DNA of 64,000 bases from Chondrus crispus (GCF_000350225.1 NW_005178780.1:119838-183837); one strand, 5' to 3'. Shown: positions 1 through 10,486, counted from the first letter of the stretch. The notes: generated by a model from the sequence alone, not told the origin. Program-made: numbers and translations.

Positions 1-1
1 G

Positions 2-346
2 ACGCCGCGCCGCCGCCCTCACCCTGCCGCGGCCGCCGCGGCTGCCGCTGCCGCTGCCGTTGCTGCGCTCGTCGTCGGCGGCGACGCCGCATTTGCCTTT
101 GGCCTGCCCAAAGTCCAGCTCCCTTCGCTCCCCTCTCTCCCCTCTCTCCCCTCTCTCCCCGATAGTTCGCCCAAGGACGCGTCCAAGGACCTCGACGCCG
201 CTGAAGAGGGAAAAGTTGACGACCTCCTAGACCGCCTCGAGGCCAAGAGAAAGGCCCGCAAGGAGAAGCAGGCAGGCACCTCGTCGGCAGCCCCTGTGAA
301 AGACATCGCAAAGGAGGCTGTCGACAGTGTCGTCGGAGGAGAGTAG
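2..346 (+). CDS. 3' end of an unknown gene, truncated by the window edge
   Basis: The frame is open from base 2 to a TAG at 344-346 and gives about 114 C-terminal residues. It starts with a run of alanines, then has the hydrophobic stretch VAALVVGGDAAFAFGL. A four-fold LPS repeat (LPSLPSLPSLPSLPD) follows, then a charged, probably helical tail (DDLLDRLEAKRKARKEKQ). The alanine/valine stretch could be a membrane segment or part of a leader, but the start of the gene is missing and I do not recognise the family. A 19-bp tandem duplication covers the stop codon. The codon pattern and the clean end before a TA-poor spacer support a real gene end. Function unknown. Confidence 0.5.
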   Translation, partial: TPRRRPHPAAAAAAAAAAAVAALVVGGDAAFAFGLPKVQLPSLPSLPSLPSLPDSSPKDASKDLDAAEEGKVDDLLDRLEAKRKARKEKQAGTSSAAPVKDIAKEAVDSVVGGE

Positions 347-757
347 TGTCGTCGGAGGAGAGTAGTGCCGACACGCTTACGCTCCGTCGGGAGAGACTGC
401 GTTTTTGTTGTAACCCTATTCTTTGGTCGTGTGTCGTCTGTAGACGGAACGCTTCTTGTTGATCTTGCTTATCTCCACAGAGCCGGCTACACTACGTAAA
501 CTACTTTCATTATCAGCCGCCCTGATGCCGTTACAATTGCGCAAGCGTTTCTCTCTCGTCTCTTCTCTGGGCGGTTTATTACCTTAATGATATTCATCTT
601 GTGCTGTTTTGTGCACGTCTCTTCCGTGTTCACCGGGGTTTTTTTAGCCCATCTGAATTTCGAGACACACTTCATTCAATCTGCCAATCCCATTCACTTT
701 TTACAGCAATGCAAAAAAACTTCTAATTCCAACATGTTCGTTATCTGTTTCCATTCC

Positions 758-771
758 CACGTGTTCACGTG
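758..771. promoter_or_regulatory. Two CACGTG (E-box/G-box) motifs upstream of the 886 gene
   Basis: CACGTG palindromes lie at 758-763 and 766-771, about 115-130 bp before the ATG at 886. CACGTG is the classic site for bHLH and bZIP factors. Its paired arrangement here resembles the pair in the divergent promoter at 10320-10357. Function is inferred from the motif only. The rest of 347-885 shows no gene. Confidence 0.3.
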
Positions 772-885
772 TACAACACACTTTCACAGTCCATGTGACT
801 TCTATTCGACTCATACTACACCAATCGCTCCAATGCATGAGACAAACCTTTTTTTCTTTTCTCCTCACCTTTTCCCATACCGAAA

Positions 886-1431
886 ATGTCCTCCGATCCC
901 AAAGTCCGTACCTCTCTCACCGGCGAGTCGCTGGCCCCCGTCTCCGAGCTGCAGGAGTACGGCGCAAACATAATCGCCGAGTTAGACCGCGCAGAAGCCG
1001 AGCTGGATGCCTCTGAAAACCAACCCTTCTCGGGTATAGGCGCCGACGTTATGCGCGACATTGCGTCGTTGCGGGAGCGGCAGTTTGACATGTTCCGCAG
1101 ACATGTCGAAATCGAACAGAGCTACAAGATTGAGAACGCTGTCGCAGAGGGAAATGATGTCCAGCGCATGAGCTTTAGTGGTATCGCAAAGACAATGCGT
1201 AAGAAAGGCACCGCCACTGCGGGCTTGCTCGATAAATTGGCAGAGTTTGATCTCCAGCTCAGGACCGTTATTGATAAGATTGACAAGCCCGTCCCGGTGA
1301 AGAGGGAAGGGGGAAGTCAGTATGCGGGCAGTGGTAGCAGAAGGGACGAGGGGGGCACAGAAGAGGTCGCCACAGAAGGCCAGCCGGGTATGCATCGTGA
1401 TGATAACGAAGCTCCCAACTCTGATGCTTGA
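886..1431 (+). CDS. Small helical protein of unknown function
   Basis: A 181-residue protein with an ATG in good context (CGAAAATG). Residues about 18-135 are rich in Leu, Glu, Arg and Ile with heptad-like spacing (for example IASLRERQFDMFRRHVEIEQ) and should form long helices or a coiled coil. Residues 136-181 are Gly/Glu/Ser-rich and probably disordered. There is no signal peptide or membrane segment. The general plan (short helical bundle plus disordered tail) resembles small subunits of vesicle or lysosome-positioning complexes such as BORC/BLOC-1, but I cannot assign it. It converges on the giant minus-strand gene ending at 1625, with about 190 bp between the two stops. Confidence 0.6.
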   Translation: MSSDPKVRTSLTGESLAPVSELQEYGANIIAELDRAEAELDASENQPFSGIGADVMRDIASLRERQFDMFRRHVEIEQSYKIENAVAEGNDVQRMSFSGIAKTMRKKGTATAGLLDKLAEFDLQLRTVIDKIDKPVPVKREGGSQYAGSGSRRDEGGTEEVATEGQPGMHRDDNEAPNSDA

Positions 1432-1624
1432 TCGCGCCCATCAGTCTCTTTGATACAAACGCCTGGACATTTTATTTGCAGAGTGGCGTCCGCCCAAGCC
1501 AGGTTGCAGCGTGCGGAAAACGAGCAAAAGTCAAATATCTACATGGCTAGTTAGCCACGCACCTACACACTCGGTTGGGCCCATTCGTCGTCAAATACCA
1601 ATTGTCTTAACCGATGCGCTCACC

Positions 1625-4600
1625 TCATTGCCCGGGGAAGACACGCCCAGCCCCGTGAATCTGTACAAGTCTCTCCGCTGCTGGCGTCGTCTGCCTCCCA
1701 TGATTTCCCTTCACAGCTCTCTTACGAGGGAACACACCTACAAGGCCCTTGCCGAGGAAGACAACAATGGGGATCCGCTTCTCTCTCGAAAATCTCGAAA
1801 CGTATTCCACGAGGATGCGTGCAGACGCGATTACGTCGGGGAAGATGCGGTTGTGCAATCTCCCAGAAGCGCGCCGTAGCTCGACGGACAATTCATCATC
1901 CTCCAGATGACGTGCTAACACCTTCATGTGAATCGCAGGTGTGAACATGAGAATCGCGCTCGGGACAAGTTTTCGCAGCCCAAAGACAGAGTCGCTGGAA
2001 TCCACCAAGTCGGCGTAGGAGAACATAAATACAGGTACATAAGCACCCAAGTCTCGTTTGGGCTCATCCTTGTCATTAGACATCGGCTGTAGAACCATGG
2101 CGGCTTCTTTCAAATCCCCCGTCGTCGCACTTCCAAGCCCCGGCACTTTGAGGAAATCCATATGTGGATAGTTACGCTTTCCAATATTGGCCGAAATCCT
2201 TAATCCGAACAACCTCACTGCCTTTCGCGATTGCGATAATGGTGATGAGAGAGGCCCGGTAGGACGCGGTACCGCATTTACGGCCGTCGGGTCACTAAAC
2301 CCTCCGAGTCCCAGAAATGCAATTATGTTCGCGGGACTCATGTGATTCAGGCGCAAAAGCCCTTGGAAGGCCAATTGTTGTCGTCGAGCCTCTTCAGTGC
2401 GCTCTAAGTCGATTACTTCGCGCCGTGAAGGTCCAAAGCTAATGAAACGCACAATTTTCCGTGATGCAGCAATGACAGGATCTTCAATGCTGCCAAGGCT
2501 GCTCTGTGACTGCGACGCTGCCCCGTCCTGAAGTCCACGGATCATATCCAGCAGACAGTGAGAGCGGATGACGACGTGATCAAAGAACAGTTCCCATGGC
2601 AGAATTTGCAATGTAAGGTCCGCAATGAGAACAATAGGACGACTTCTTGATTTCTGTGCGGGAGATGAGGAACTTAGTAGTGATCTGGGGGCTCGCAGTA
2701 CTCGATTGGCTAAACCGTTGACGATCTCAGAGTCTCTGTTCTTGTGCCATACTTCGTCCCTCTTGTAGCCTTTTACGAGATCTGACAGATACATCCGCTC
2801 TGCTTTCGTAGGGGAGCGCAGCGTTTGGATGCCATTCACCATTTCCTCAAAGCCTTGCTTCCCTCCAAAGGCAACACTCTCGATACTCCCACCCCGATCC
2901 ACGGCATAATATCCCACAACACCATGCGCATATAAAATATACACAAGGCGTCTGCCGATCGACTCTGGAATAGTCCATTCCTTCCGAGAGACCGGGATGC
3001 AATGCACCCAGCTCAAAAGAGCATCGTTGTTTCGCTCTCGTAATTGCTCCAGATTAATTTCCCCGTGCATATAACTACTCGTTTCTGTGTTGATGCGATG
3101 CATGTGAGACCAGACACGCTCTGCTGTACTGTGTCCAAAGATAGGCGAGGAACCATTTGTTTGGGTACGCCCGCTTTCCAATTCATCTTGAATACAACTC
3201 AACAATTCAGCCAGTTCATGCCTTCGTACTTTCTTCGTAGACCTATTTCGTTCATGAGCACTAATTCTTGGAAGCGGTACAAAAGAGTCATCTCTTTTCT
3301 CATCTGGTAGCGGGCCTTTAGTTGACTGGCGTGGATCAGTGTCGACTGGGCCTTCTTGCCGTTTACCGACATCTTTAAGGTCCTCTCGAGCATTTGCTCT
3401 CGTTGCGTCTTGTGACTGAGTGATGTTTATATCTGCTCCTACGCTTGAGGCACCCATATCCCCATTCCTTTCTGGATCTGAAGCTGGGTCCGGATCCGAT
3501 AGCTCTGAGTCATTCAACTCTATCCTCTCATCAATTTTTCCTTTCGAGTCATCAAGGATTTGCATCGCACCAAGCCCCAGATGCGGTTTGAACGGGAAGA
3601 TCATTTCTGCATCTCTTCCAAGCTCGTGACCAGGTGCTGCCTTAGAGTTTGAGAAAAAGTTAGACGGAATCAGAACAGCTCCTGTGCCTTTGACAGCACT
3701 AATGACTTGTTGCCGCGGTCGATTTATGAAAACGCTCAGCCCTTGACGGCCTAGCGCCACCCCCTCGTCACCAAGAATGTGCAAAAATGCCCCGGCCGGA
3801 CGCCGATGTCCGGATTTATGTGAGTCGGTCTCTGATAGACTGTCTGATACAACGTCTTTAGCAGAACTGCCTCTCTTCCGTTCTAGAGCCTGGTGATCGC
3901 GTGAAAGTTTTAGCCGCAGAAGACTGGCAGTGCGAATCCCAATTTTCTTGTCCGGCCTCCCAGGCAGCATTGACGGAGAGCTTGATACAACTGAAGGCCG
4001 TGGTTGGTCCCTATCCTCCGCGTCAAGTTCATTCACTTCGTCAACAGACGAAGCGGAATCCGATCCGATTTTGTGCGCCCTAGATGACAGGTTCATCTTC
4101 CTATCTATAGCTATTTGAAGTGTTACGTAAGCTTCAAAGAGGCGCAAATGTTTGTTCATGTCTGCAATTTTCCCATGGTGACTCTCACACATCGTGAGTC
4201 TCACAAGGCGGCCACAGACGTTGCGGAGGTGAAACAAAGTTGATACCGGGGCTAGTTCTTCAAGAACAACAGTAAAATTCTCTGCGTCGGTAAACAAGCG
4301 AGAGAAAAGCTTCCATGCTTCTGAGACCCATAACATCCAAGCTGAAGAAGACTGCTTTTGAATGCATTTGACTTCTGCAAGCGCCGCCATTGAGTCAATC
4401 AGAAGGACTGGGATATTTGCAGTTGATGCAAGGTTGATAACACTATATACGACATCGACAATTTCTTCGACGACAATGCGACGATTGAGAATGGTACACG
4501 CAGTTTCTAGAGAAATGCCTCCACCACAAACATCCTTGAGAACAACCTTTCGAAACAAGAAATCAATTGACGTGCGAGCCCAGAGTAGATCCGCCTTTGC

Positions 4601-7600
4601 GGTACTAACTTCGTCCCCAGACGCATCAAAATATCTGCTCGCAGTTTCAAATGCAATCAACGTGAGCTCTGTCACTTGCAAGACCAGCTTTTGGCTCTCG
4701 ACCGGTCCTTTTTCCAGTTCATTCTCTCCTTGTAATGGGGCACTTGCGTTTGACGACATGGCCCCCAACGCTTTCCCTCGCAAATAATGCAGACGTCCGA
4801 GATCCCAGAAAGAATGTTCTTCACAGGCTTCAATGGATTTATCTGCCAGATACAGCGCTTCACTCAAACGCCCCCCATGAATCAAAGCAGAGAGACGAAG
4901 GAATGTGGCAAGAGGACAAAACACTGATGAGATGTAGACTTTCTTAGTCTCATGGCTCTGATCGTGAATTCTGAATTTTGAAACACGTTGATTCTCTTTC
5001 ATGGGCCCCGGCTGCGAGTCTTCTGGGAAATCACGGAAAGCTTTCGCGAGAGCATACTCATGCTCCATTTGGTCTACAAACTCCAGGCATCTCGTTATTT
5101 CTCTTCTCATTAATCGAATTCGGGCAAGGATCTCCAATACTTTGAAACGACTGGCGTGTGGGATCCGCATTTCGAGCAGACCGCGACATCTTGACTGTGC
5201 TTTGTTGAAATCTGCTTTCGCGAACTCGGTCCTTGCTCGCAAAAGCTCTACCTGAAAACGATTCGAATCGGCAGCTATCTCTTGTTCTGCCTCAATGCGA
5301 AGCAATTCTCTCTGCTCTTCTTCAAACTCTCCCTTGTCTGCCTGAATGGAAGTTGATACAACGGCTTTGTGTCCCTTGGAATAGATCTTCGAAGGCAGCT
5401 GACGTGAGGATTTGCTGTCGTCTTCTGGCACTAGAGCTGCGTCAGACCTTTGATTCCCTTTGACAGTAGTCTCGCCTTGGGGAGGCGACGATCGGCGAGC
5501 ATTGCCTGACGACCCCCACAGACCAGTCAAGAGTTTCTTGAGAATACCCTGGCTACGTCCCCCACTTGGCAACGGTACCATGACCGTGGATGACCGAGGT
5601 CTCATTTCAAACATAGATGTAGATTGCCGAATGGTATTGTCGATTGAGTTAACTACTGGAACTTCAAAGAAGGAAGCAAGCGAATTCTTCCCTCTCGGAA
5701 AAACCGATCCGCCAGGCAAGAGCTTGGGCAAGGGCGACCCGGGAATCCTTCTCCGAATTCGGTTCCTGGCCTTCTTGGCTAATCTTCTACGGTAGCGTTG
5801 CAGCAAGAGACGCAACCTTTCTTCATAAATAAGTGCGGAATATGCCCGCAGTGGCACGATGCTTGCATCGATGCAGCCAACATCGAGGCAAGCGCTGTGA
5901 AGCTTTAAGCAAAGCTGCAGGAACTCGTTTCGTTGTCCATTCTTGGGGTGTGTTATGTTGCGAAGGCTGTACAATAAAACGAACGCTCGCCTCCAATCGC
6001 TGTTTTCTCCGGCTACTTCGATGACCCTCATCACTGCTGATGTGTAAGACTGTTTGTTCTTTGTTCGTACCTTCCTTGAGTCTGTGGAGGCCTCTAAGGC
6101 GGCAATACCATATCGATACTTTGAATGTGAGAGTGCCAGGGTACCATAGGAGTGAAGGAGGGCCTCTGCCAGAGGCGACGAAACGATGGCCACCGGGGAG
6201 ACGAAGAGCAGTCTGGAATAGAACGAGTGAGGGTAAGCTTGGCTCGGTGCAACTGCATGGATTGATTGTAATCCATCAAATAGAAAGCGTTCTGCACGGC
6301 CATAGTCACCCTGGTCAATTCTGCTATGTTGAGCTAAAGCAAAGGAAACTTTAGCTCGGACCAGCCCGGCGGACGACGGCAAGGATAGCCACAGCGACTG
6401 CAGCTCTTGGAATAGCTCTGACGCGCTTACACGCCTTGTTTCGTCAACAAGGGTATCCGTGTCTACAGATTTTGAGTTCTTTCTGTCTGAAATATGAAGG
6501 AGTTCGGTTTCATCACTGAAGTCGATTGACGACCCATCGACAGGAGACAAGCCGCAGCCAGTCAAAAACAGCCCCGATGCTACGTCAGCGTGGATGAGTC
6601 GTTCAAACGAGTCTGCGTCAGATGACTCATCAAATCCGGCCTTCGTCCGCCAGTATAGAGCGTGCATAATGTCAACGACGGATTGCCGCAGCGCCGCAGG
6701 GATTTGTCCTCCGGTTTCTACAATTTCTGACTCTGAGACAATTTCACCCTGGAGATCTTGATGATGCTGTTTCAAGCGTTCTTGTTCGGCAGTAGCGCAT
6801 CTATCAAACCAGAATCCTGCCACGACGGTCTTCAGGCCGCAATGAGCTCGGCTTTCGGCCTGTAGCAGTTCTACAGCTGCTTTCGCAGCAGGGGTCACTG
6901 TAGCCGCAGCTAAACCCAAAAACACAGAAGCGTGTGAAAACCAGGTAGCATCGCTCCCACTTTCGGAGATGACTTCTCTTGCAAGTCGAAGACAGTCCAA
7001 CAAGCACGCAAGCATATCAAGCCTACGCCGGCGGTCCACCTCATCGTGAGCCGGTGACTTTTTTGAAAGCGTAGATATCCGTGAGAAAGAATGCAGCAGT
7101 AGCTGCCGAAGTTGTGACTGTTTCTCATGAGCGGAAATTTGCCCTCTCACGATCTTCCAAACCAACGTCAAAATCTCCATGCCATAAACTGGTGACAAAG
7201 CAGGTTTGTTACTTAGAAGGGCTGCAGTTTCATTGAACTCGACTGCAGCGTTTAGCTTGCAATCGGCAGATGGATACCACATGGAGGTCACAGGTAAGCC
7301 GATCTGAATCCTCGCTGACAGAACTGGGTCTTTGCTTCGAACAAACCTCCTCAGGAATGTTTCGTGCTCCCGTGGACCCATAAGGCGGCCATCAAATGAT
7401 TGAGTTGGTTTCGGATACATCTGCTGCCTTGAGAGGGTACTTGCAGCTCCGTTAACTCGGCTAAGATATTGCCTTAACTCAGCTTCGATTAAATTCCCGA
7501 AGTTCAAGCCAGTGTTCCACCCAGACACTGCTTGCCCTCTCCTGCCTTCCTTGTTGGCGTCTCCATTTCCACCAACCCCTTTCTTTAAGCTAGAACCAGT

Positions 7601-10117
7601 TCGATCCGGAAAAGACGATCCAAATCTTTCCGGCGTCGGTGATAAAGGCGCCCCATTTCCCTCCGCCTCCGCCCCTCGACTGGAAGTTTCGTTCGACTGA
7701 TCAATTTCCCAACATCGCTCAATTTTGATGTTGAGTTCTTTTTCAAGCTGAGTGTCCCAATCCTCAATTACGTCATCCGCCATATCGCCAAATTCACCGA
7801 GCCCGTAGTCGAATTGCGAGCCTGGAATTCGATTCGCGCTCGGAAGGTTGTTCGGGTCGCCCACAGCAGGATTGCTACTTTGTAAAATAGCTGTAGAAAT
7901 ACCATCGTATTGTTCTCGCAGCTCAACCGCCATCTCCTTGATTCTCAGTCTTATGTCCGACCCCGCTTTGTTAGCATCTTCATATCCAAATGAGGAGGCG
8001 ACAAGACTAGTCAGAGCGGCTGTATCGGCTGCCGCCGCGAAGCATTTCATATCCCCCAGACAAAGAAGAATTGTCCACATTGCTAGGACAAGACGACGGG
8101 GAGAAAAAAGGCAATAACGCATGAATTCCGTGCCCAGCGTGGTGTCCTCTGCACGTGGTGGTGCGATCAAACCAATCATCCTAGTGATACCTTCCACTAC
8201 GTATTCGGAGAAGAACTGTACTGCATCATCTAAATTCGCTCGATCATATGACAGTTCTGCCAAGAGAAATTTGCACTTCAATTGCCACCACAGCGCCCGC
8301 TGCTGCGGACCCGTCAATGATTTTGTTTCTTCTGGAATCAAAGCGAGAGCCGTGGTGTGTGCCATTGCCCTTTTCGCTGCCTTTTCTGAGTCTCCCAAAG
8401 CTCCTCGAGCTCTGCTCAGGACAGCAAGTTCATATTCAAGCTCTGTTCTGATAACCAGACTAACGCCTGTGTCTTCTATGTCAGCCGCAACCATGACAGC
8501 TTCCCTAACGAGTTGAGTCGCTTCCTTATAATTGCCCGCGTGTTTGCATATGTTTGATAAGCTGAGTAGGATTTTAGAGTGGTCCACAGAATTCTTCTGC
8601 TGTGTAGCCCATTCGAGTTTCCAGACGAGCACATCCACAGCCAAATCCTTGTTCAAATTTGATAATCTGTTCAAGTCTCGGTCAGATGACATGTGGTATA
8701 TGGACCGCGTCTTCCTTTCCAAAGCACTTGTGCCCCCGCTATCCCGAACGAGAGCATCAAAGTGACGGCGGATTGTTGCATCATACCGGGAAAATAGCTC
8801 CTTTACCCGAGTACAGCTCGGGTGAACTGTAGAGGTTTGATAGCCAACCCCTGGATACGACAGTAGCGACGAATGACTCAAGGAAGGCGTTGCAAAAGCT
8901 GTGGGAGGCACGCTTCGTAATCCTAAAGAATCGTCGCTGTCAGAAAGAATTTCCGCAGTTGATAATTGATATTGGTGCCTCATGGGTGAAATGGGAGAAG
9001 GAGCTTGCGACATCTCCACCTTAAATTCAAACTCATTCTTCTTCGGATCTTTTTCAATATACCAAGACGGAAACCCGGACGGGACGTCGTCAGCAGCAGG
9101 ACTTTCACTCGATGCATCAAACTTTGAGCTTGATTGCTCAAGATCAAAGTCGTCCCCCCAGTCTACCTCCTCAGCGGCTGGGTCAGCGTACAGACCGATC
9201 ATATTCATCCTCGTAAGGTCTGAGCTGACCAGCTTTGCTTGATGGTCGACATTTTCATCAAACGCACGTAATGTAATGATGTCTCGATGCGAAGTGTTCT
9301 TGCTACTCCCGCCAGACCGCACACTTGCCCCTCGAATACGCTCCTGCTGCGCACCAGACTTTGAAGTACTCCCAAAACTTTCATTTGCCGGTACATTTTG
9401 CCGTATGGAAAGCGTGTCGGCACCTTCTTCCAAGTCTGACAGCTCATCAATCCCCCAGTCATCTACGCTGGTATCGTCATGGACCGCGACTGTGGCGTCT
9501 GTGCTTGTAATGCGCTGCGAAGCTGTTTTCACCGAGCTTTGGCCGCTCGCCTGCGGCGTCGTCGCACCAACATGTGCCTCTGACATGTGCGGCAGCTCAT
9601 GCGCAGCCACATCTTCTTTGCGGACTACATTGGTGGACGACGTACGTGATAAATGCAGGGCCACAGACGAGCCCGACTCGTGCGAGCTTCTCCGCGACGT
9701 ATTCCTAGGCACGCGGGCAGGCGTTTCTGGCGGGTGGGCCCTCGACAAGCGGATTCTCGAGGTGCGATCAGGGGTATGCCTGGGACGCTTGGAGGGCGGG
9801 CGAGGCGACGTGGAAGGGATTGTGGGTGGCTTTCGCGAGGGAGGGGTCTCTGTAGAAGCCAGAGCGTCCGAGGTGGCGGTGGACGGCAGTGAGACCTTCT
9901 GGAAGAAGCGGAAGGTGCGCGAGGGCGTGAACTTGGAGGTCAGACGCTGGGACGCGGGGGTCGAGGTGGCCGACGGTGGCGGCGGTGGAGAGGGAGGTGA
10001 GGGGGAATGGGGGGGAGCAGTGTCATCTTGGTCGGAAGTGGATACGGCCGAGTGGAAGGAGTCTTGTGAGGATGACCGCCGAGATGCGACCGTATCACGG
10101 GTGGATTCAAGCGGCAT
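1625..10117 (-). CDS. Giant TPR-repeat protein with a degenerate CHAT/separase-like C-terminus
   Basis: An uninterrupted 2830-residue frame, ATG at 10117-10115. Residues 1 to about 400 are Ser/Pro-rich and disordered. The middle is largely helical with TPR-like pairs (for example GNYKEATQLVREAV and related segments), typical of a scaffold. Three acidic-tryptophan motifs stand out: DDWGIDELSDLEE near residue 218, VDWGDDFDLEQ near 317 and IEDWDTQLEKEL near 784. Near residue 2500 the stretch LIADLTLQILPWELFFDHV resembles the beta-strand plus PWE turn of CHAT and separase-type caspase-like domains. However, I see neither the His-Gly nor the catalytic Cys motif, so any such domain would be inactive. 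Large TPR-plus-CHAT-like proteins include separase and CFAP46; which of these it descends from cannot be settled here. It is divergent from PWP2 across a 369-bp spacer. Confidence 0.75.
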   Translation of the reverse strand: MPLESTRDTVASRRSSSQDSFHSAVSTSDQDDTAPPHSPSPPSPPPPPSATSTPASQRLTSKFTPSRTFRFFQKVSLPSTATSDALASTETPPSRKPPTIPSTSPRPPSKRPRHTPDRTSRIRLSRAHPPETPARVPRNTSRRSSHESGSSVALHLSRTSSTNVVRKEDVAAHELPHMSEAHVGATTPQASGQSSVKTASQRITSTDATVAVHDDTSVDDWGIDELSDLEEGADTLSIRQNVPANESFGSTSKSGAQQERIRGASVRSGGSSKNTSHRDIITLRAFDENVDHQAKLVSSDLTRMNMIGLYADPAAEEVDWGDDFDLEQSSSKFDASSESPAADDVPSGFPSWYIEKDPKKNEFEFKVEMSQAPSPISPMRHQYQLSTAEILSDSDDSLGLRSVPPTAFATPSLSHSSLLSYPGVGYQTSTVHPSCTRVKELFSRYDATIRRHFDALVRDSGGTSALERKTRSIYHMSSDRDLNRLSNLNKDLAVDVLVWKLEWATQQKNSVDHSKILLSLSNICKHAGNYKEATQLVREAVMVAADIEDTGVSLVIRTELEYELAVLSRARGALGDSEKAAKRAMAHTTALALIPEETKSLTGPQQRALWWQLKCKFLLAELSYDRANLDDAVQFFSEYVVEGITRMIGLIAPPRAEDTTLGTEFMRYCLFSPRRLVLAMWTILLCLGDMKCFAAAADTAALTSLVASSFGYEDANKAGSDIRLRIKEMAVELREQYDGISTAILQSSNPAVGDPNNLPSANRIPGSQFDYGLGEFGDMADDVIEDWDTQLEKELNIKIERCWEIDQSNETSSRGAEAEGNGAPLSPTPERFGSSFPDRTGSSLKKGVGGNGDANKEGRRGQAVSGWNTGLNFGNLIEAELRQYLSRVNGAASTLSRQQMYPKPTQSFDGRLMGPREHETFLRRFVRSKDPVLSARIQIGLPVTSMWYPSADCKLNAAVEFNETAALLSNKPALSPVYGMEILTLVWKIVRGQISAHEKQSQLRQLLLHSFSRISTLSKKSPAHDEVDRRRRLDMLACLLDCLRLAREVISESGSDATWFSHASVFLGLAAATVTPAAKAAVELLQAESRAHCGLKTVVAGFWFDRCATAEQERLKQHHQDLQGEIVSESEIVETGGQIPAALRQSVVDIMHALYWRTKAGFDESSDADSFERLIHADVASGLFLTGCGLSPVDGSSIDFSDETELLHISDRKNSKSVDTDTLVDETRRVSASELFQELQSLWLSLPSSAGLVRAKVSFALAQHSRIDQGDYGRAERFLFDGLQSIHAVAPSQAYPHSFYSRLLFVSPVAIVSSPLAEALLHSYGTLALSHSKYRYGIAALEASTDSRKVRTKNKQSYTSAVMRVIEVAGENSDWRRAFVLLYSLRNITHPKNGQRNEFLQLCLKLHSACLDVGCIDASIVPLRAYSALIYEERLRLLLQRYRRRLAKKARNRIRRRIPGSPLPKLLPGGSVFPRGKNSLASFFEVPVVNSIDNTIRQSTSMFEMRPRSSTVMVPLPSGGRSQGILKKLLTGLWGSSGNARRSSPPQGETTVKGNQRSDAALVPEDDSKSSRQLPSKIYSKGHKAVVSTSIQADKGEFEEEQRELLRIEAEQEIAADSNRFQVELLRARTEFAKADFNKAQSRCRGLLEMRIPHASRFKVLEILARIRLMRREITRCLEFVDQMEHEYALAKAFRDFPEDSQPGPMKENQRVSKFRIHDQSHETKKVYISSVFCPLATFLRLSALIHGGRLSEALYLADKSIEACEEHSFWDLGRLHYLRGKALGAMSSNASAPLQGENELEKGPVESQKLVLQVTELTLIAFETASRYFDASGDEVSTAKADLLWARTSIDFLFRKVVLKDVCGGGISLETACTILNRRIVVEEIVDVVYSVINLASTANIPVLLIDSMAALAEVKCIQKQSSSAWMLWVSEAWKLFSRLFTDAENFTVVLEELAPVSTLFHLRNVCGRLVRLTMCESHHGKIADMNKHLRLFEAYVTLQIAIDRKMNLSSRAHKIGSDSASSVDEVNELDAEDRDQPRPSVVSSSPSMLPGRPDKKIGIRTASLLRLKLSRDHQALERKRGSSAKDVVSDSLSETDSHKSGHRRPAGAFLHILGDEGVALGRQGLSVFINRPRQQVISAVKGTGAVLIPSNFFSNSKAAPGHELGRDAEMIFPFKPHLGLGAMQILDDSKGKIDERIELNDSELSDPDPASDPERNGDMGASSVGADINITQSQDATRANAREDLKDVGKRQEGPVDTDPRQSTKGPLPDEKRDDSFVPLPRISAHERNRSTKKVRRHELAELLSCIQDELESGRTQTNGSSPIFGHSTAERVWSHMHRINTETSSYMHGEINLEQLRERNNDALLSWVHCIPVSRKEWTIPESIGRRLVYILYAHGVVGYYAVDRGGSIESVAFGGKQGFEEMVNGIQTLRSPTKAERMYLSDLVKGYKRDEVWHKNRDSEIVNGLANRVLRAPRSLLSSSSPAQKSRSRPIVLIADLTLQILPWELFFDHVVIRSHCLLDMIRGLQDGAASQSQSSLGSIEDPVIAASRKIVRFISFGPSRREVIDLERTEEARRQQLAFQGLLRLNHMSPANIIAFLGLGGFSDPTAVNAVPRPTGPLSSPLSQSRKAVRLFGLRISANIGKRNYPHMDFLKVPGLGSATTGDLKEAAMVLQPMSNDKDEPKRDLGAYVPVFMFSYADLVDSSDSVFGLRKLVPSAILMFTPAIHMKVLARHLEDDELSVELRRASGRLHNRIFPDVIASARILVEYVSRFSREKRIPIVVFLGKGLVGVFPRKRAVKGNHGRQTTPAAERLVQIHGAGRVFPGQ

Positions 10118-10486
10118 GCCCCCGCGATTGGCGTGCAGATGAGGATGACGAGAGGAGGAAAGAAGCGGCGATGCGGAGGAGGAGGATCTGGAGGAAGAGT
10201 GTGGAGCGAGAGCGCCGGGTGCGGGCTGAAGTAGATGTTAGAACCCAGATGAAGGCTCAGCACAGAGACACATGATGAGAAGGCCCACATGCCTTCACAC
10301 AAAATAGCCCTTTTCGATACACGTGCAACGAAGGACAAGTCCCCAAGCGTACACGTGTCACCTCAATTCTTTTGGTCGAGTCCGTCGGCGGTGGCGGAGA
10401 AACAGAGATCTTTCCTCCCCCACGCAGATCCCAAGCGAAGCCCCCGAAACGCTCCCCGCACACTCGCTCCTCTCCACACGCCAACT
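10118..10486. promoter_or_regulatory. Divergent promoter with two CACGTG sites
   Basis: The 369-bp spacer between the start codons of the giant minus-strand gene and PWP2 must contain both promoters. It carries CACGTG at 10320-10325 and 10352-10357, closer to the PWP2 start. No TATA box is obvious. An in-frame upstream ATG at 10289 exists for PWP2, but it would add 66 residues unlike the family, so I treat that region as leader. Confidence 0.4.

Noticed and set aside
9276-10142. Plus-strand frame of 288 residues opposite the giant gene
   Set aside because: Lies over the Ser/Pro-rich coding sequence on the other strand; composition (Gly/Val/Arg-rich) is that of a complement of a GC-rich gene.
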